From: Deltaproteobacteria bacterium
GTDB lineage: Bacteria > Desulfobacterota > Syntrophia > Syntrophales > UBA2210
Direction: 5' to 3'
Assembly (NCBI GenBank): GCA_019313735.1
Contig: JAFDAR010000065.1
Coordinates: 1 to 5,384 of the forward strand
Length of the DNA: 5,384 nt
Position numbers and translations under genes: made by a program. This document shows positions 4,860 through 5,384 of the stretch, in pieces (positions within the stretch are counted from its first letter, which is position 1; every line of letters begins with the position of its first letter). Under the pieces are notes generated by a model. That model searched no databases and was not told where the DNA came from. It saw only the letters and a program-made list of their open reading frames with translations.

Positions 4860-5384
4860 GTGGGAAATATGGTTGCTGAAGTAAAGATAGAAGATATCAG
4901 TTCTGTGAAAAAGAAACTGTCTTTTGAAGTCCTTTGGGCTGACGTGAAGAAGGAGCTCGATTCGATATACAAGACTGTCGGCAGGAATGCCAAGGTCAGG
5001 GGATTCAGGCCGGGCAAGGTTCCGAGAAATGTTCTTGAATCGCACTACAGGGAGCGGGTGGAAGAAGAAGCGATATCCAGTCTGATTACAAAACGCTATG
5101 CCGAAGCCGTTGAAAAGAATAATATTCTGGCTGTGTCACAGCCGGTTATAGATCAGAAGGGTATAACGACGGATGAGGATTTTCTGTTTGACGCCACCGT
5201 TGAAATCCAGCCTGTAATAGACCCCAAAGACTATGCAGGCCTCGATCTGGAAAGAGAAGAGCTTGATATCGCCGAGGCTGATATTGAAGAGAGGCTCAAT
5301 CAGATAAGGCAGATGTATGCCACCATTGAAGATGTCGAAGATGACAGGGCGCTTGTAAATAATGATTTTGCCGTGATTGACTTT
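4860..5384 (+). CDS. tig: Trigger factor, N-terminal part (3' end outside window)
   Basis: Trigger factor is the ribosome-associated chaperone and peptidyl-prolyl isomerase that meets nascent chains at the exit tunnel via protein L23. The 175 codons present are open to the window end. They contain the N-terminal ribosome-binding domain with the signature GFRPGKVP (residues 48-55 from GTG), then the helical linker region SSLITKRYAEAVEKNNI and QPVIDQKG. The frame ends at NNDFAVIDF, where the FKBP-type PPIase domain normally begins. About 60% of a typical 430-residue protein is missing. GTG 4860 is preferred over ATG 4869 because of SD spacing; the ATG start would remove only three residues (MGN). 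In many bacteria tig is followed by clpP and clpX, which would lie beyond the window. Confidence 0.95.
   Translation, partial: MGNMVAEVKIEDISSVKKKLSFEVLWADVKKELDSIYKTVGRNAKVRGFRPGKVPRNVLESHYRERVEEEAISSLITKRYAEAVEKNNILAVSQPVIDQKGITTDEDFLFDATVEIQPVIDPKDYAGLDLEREELDIAEADIEERLNQIRQMYATIEDVEDDRALVNNDFAVIDF

Overview
The window is an ordinary bacterial chromosomal segment of roughly 50% GC by eye. Every gene reads on the + strand, densely packed, with GTG starts and good Shine-Dalgarno (SD) sites. The gene order (ftsH, long-form folP, acpS, tsaE, two-ACT-domain lysC, then trigger factor) and the protein sequences best fit an anaerobic delta-proteobacterium (Desulfobacterota or a relative). This is an inference from remembered gene order and protein style, not a database result.

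Layout: 1-339 is the 3' end of ftsH (membrane AAA+ protease). Its stop codon abuts the GTG start of folP (340-1533, dihydropteroate synthase with an extra N-terminal domain of about 130 residues). folP overlaps acpS (1530-1907, holo-ACP synthase) by ATGA. The acpS-tsaE gap holds a compact palindromic, MITE-like element (about 1929-2073): 14-bp perfect terminal inverted repeats, two strong internal hairpins and a possible 7-bp target duplication. Next come tsaE (2103-2576, t6A tRNA-modification ATPase), lysC (2580-3803, aspartate kinase with a well-formed internal start for a beta subunit at 3321) and a membrane-anchored ComEA-like SLBB/helix-hairpin-helix protein (3822-4397).

The right part holds two tRNA genes, tRNA-Pro(GGG) at 4442-4518 and tRNA-Leu(UAG) at 4646-4732. 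Each has a recognisable promoter, and an intrinsic terminator lies between them. The window ends inside tig (trigger factor, 4860 to beyond 5384).

The ftsH-to-lysC block looks like one housekeeping transcription unit for proteolysis, folate, acyl-carrier activation, tRNA modification and aspartate-family amino acids, interrupted by the palindromic element. I found no CRISPR array, phage, defence island or evidently new multi-gene system. The observations most worth checking are the aspartokinase beta-subunit start, the palindromic element and its effect on tsaE expression, the unexplained N-terminal domain of FolP, and the ComEA-like protein encoded without other competence genes.
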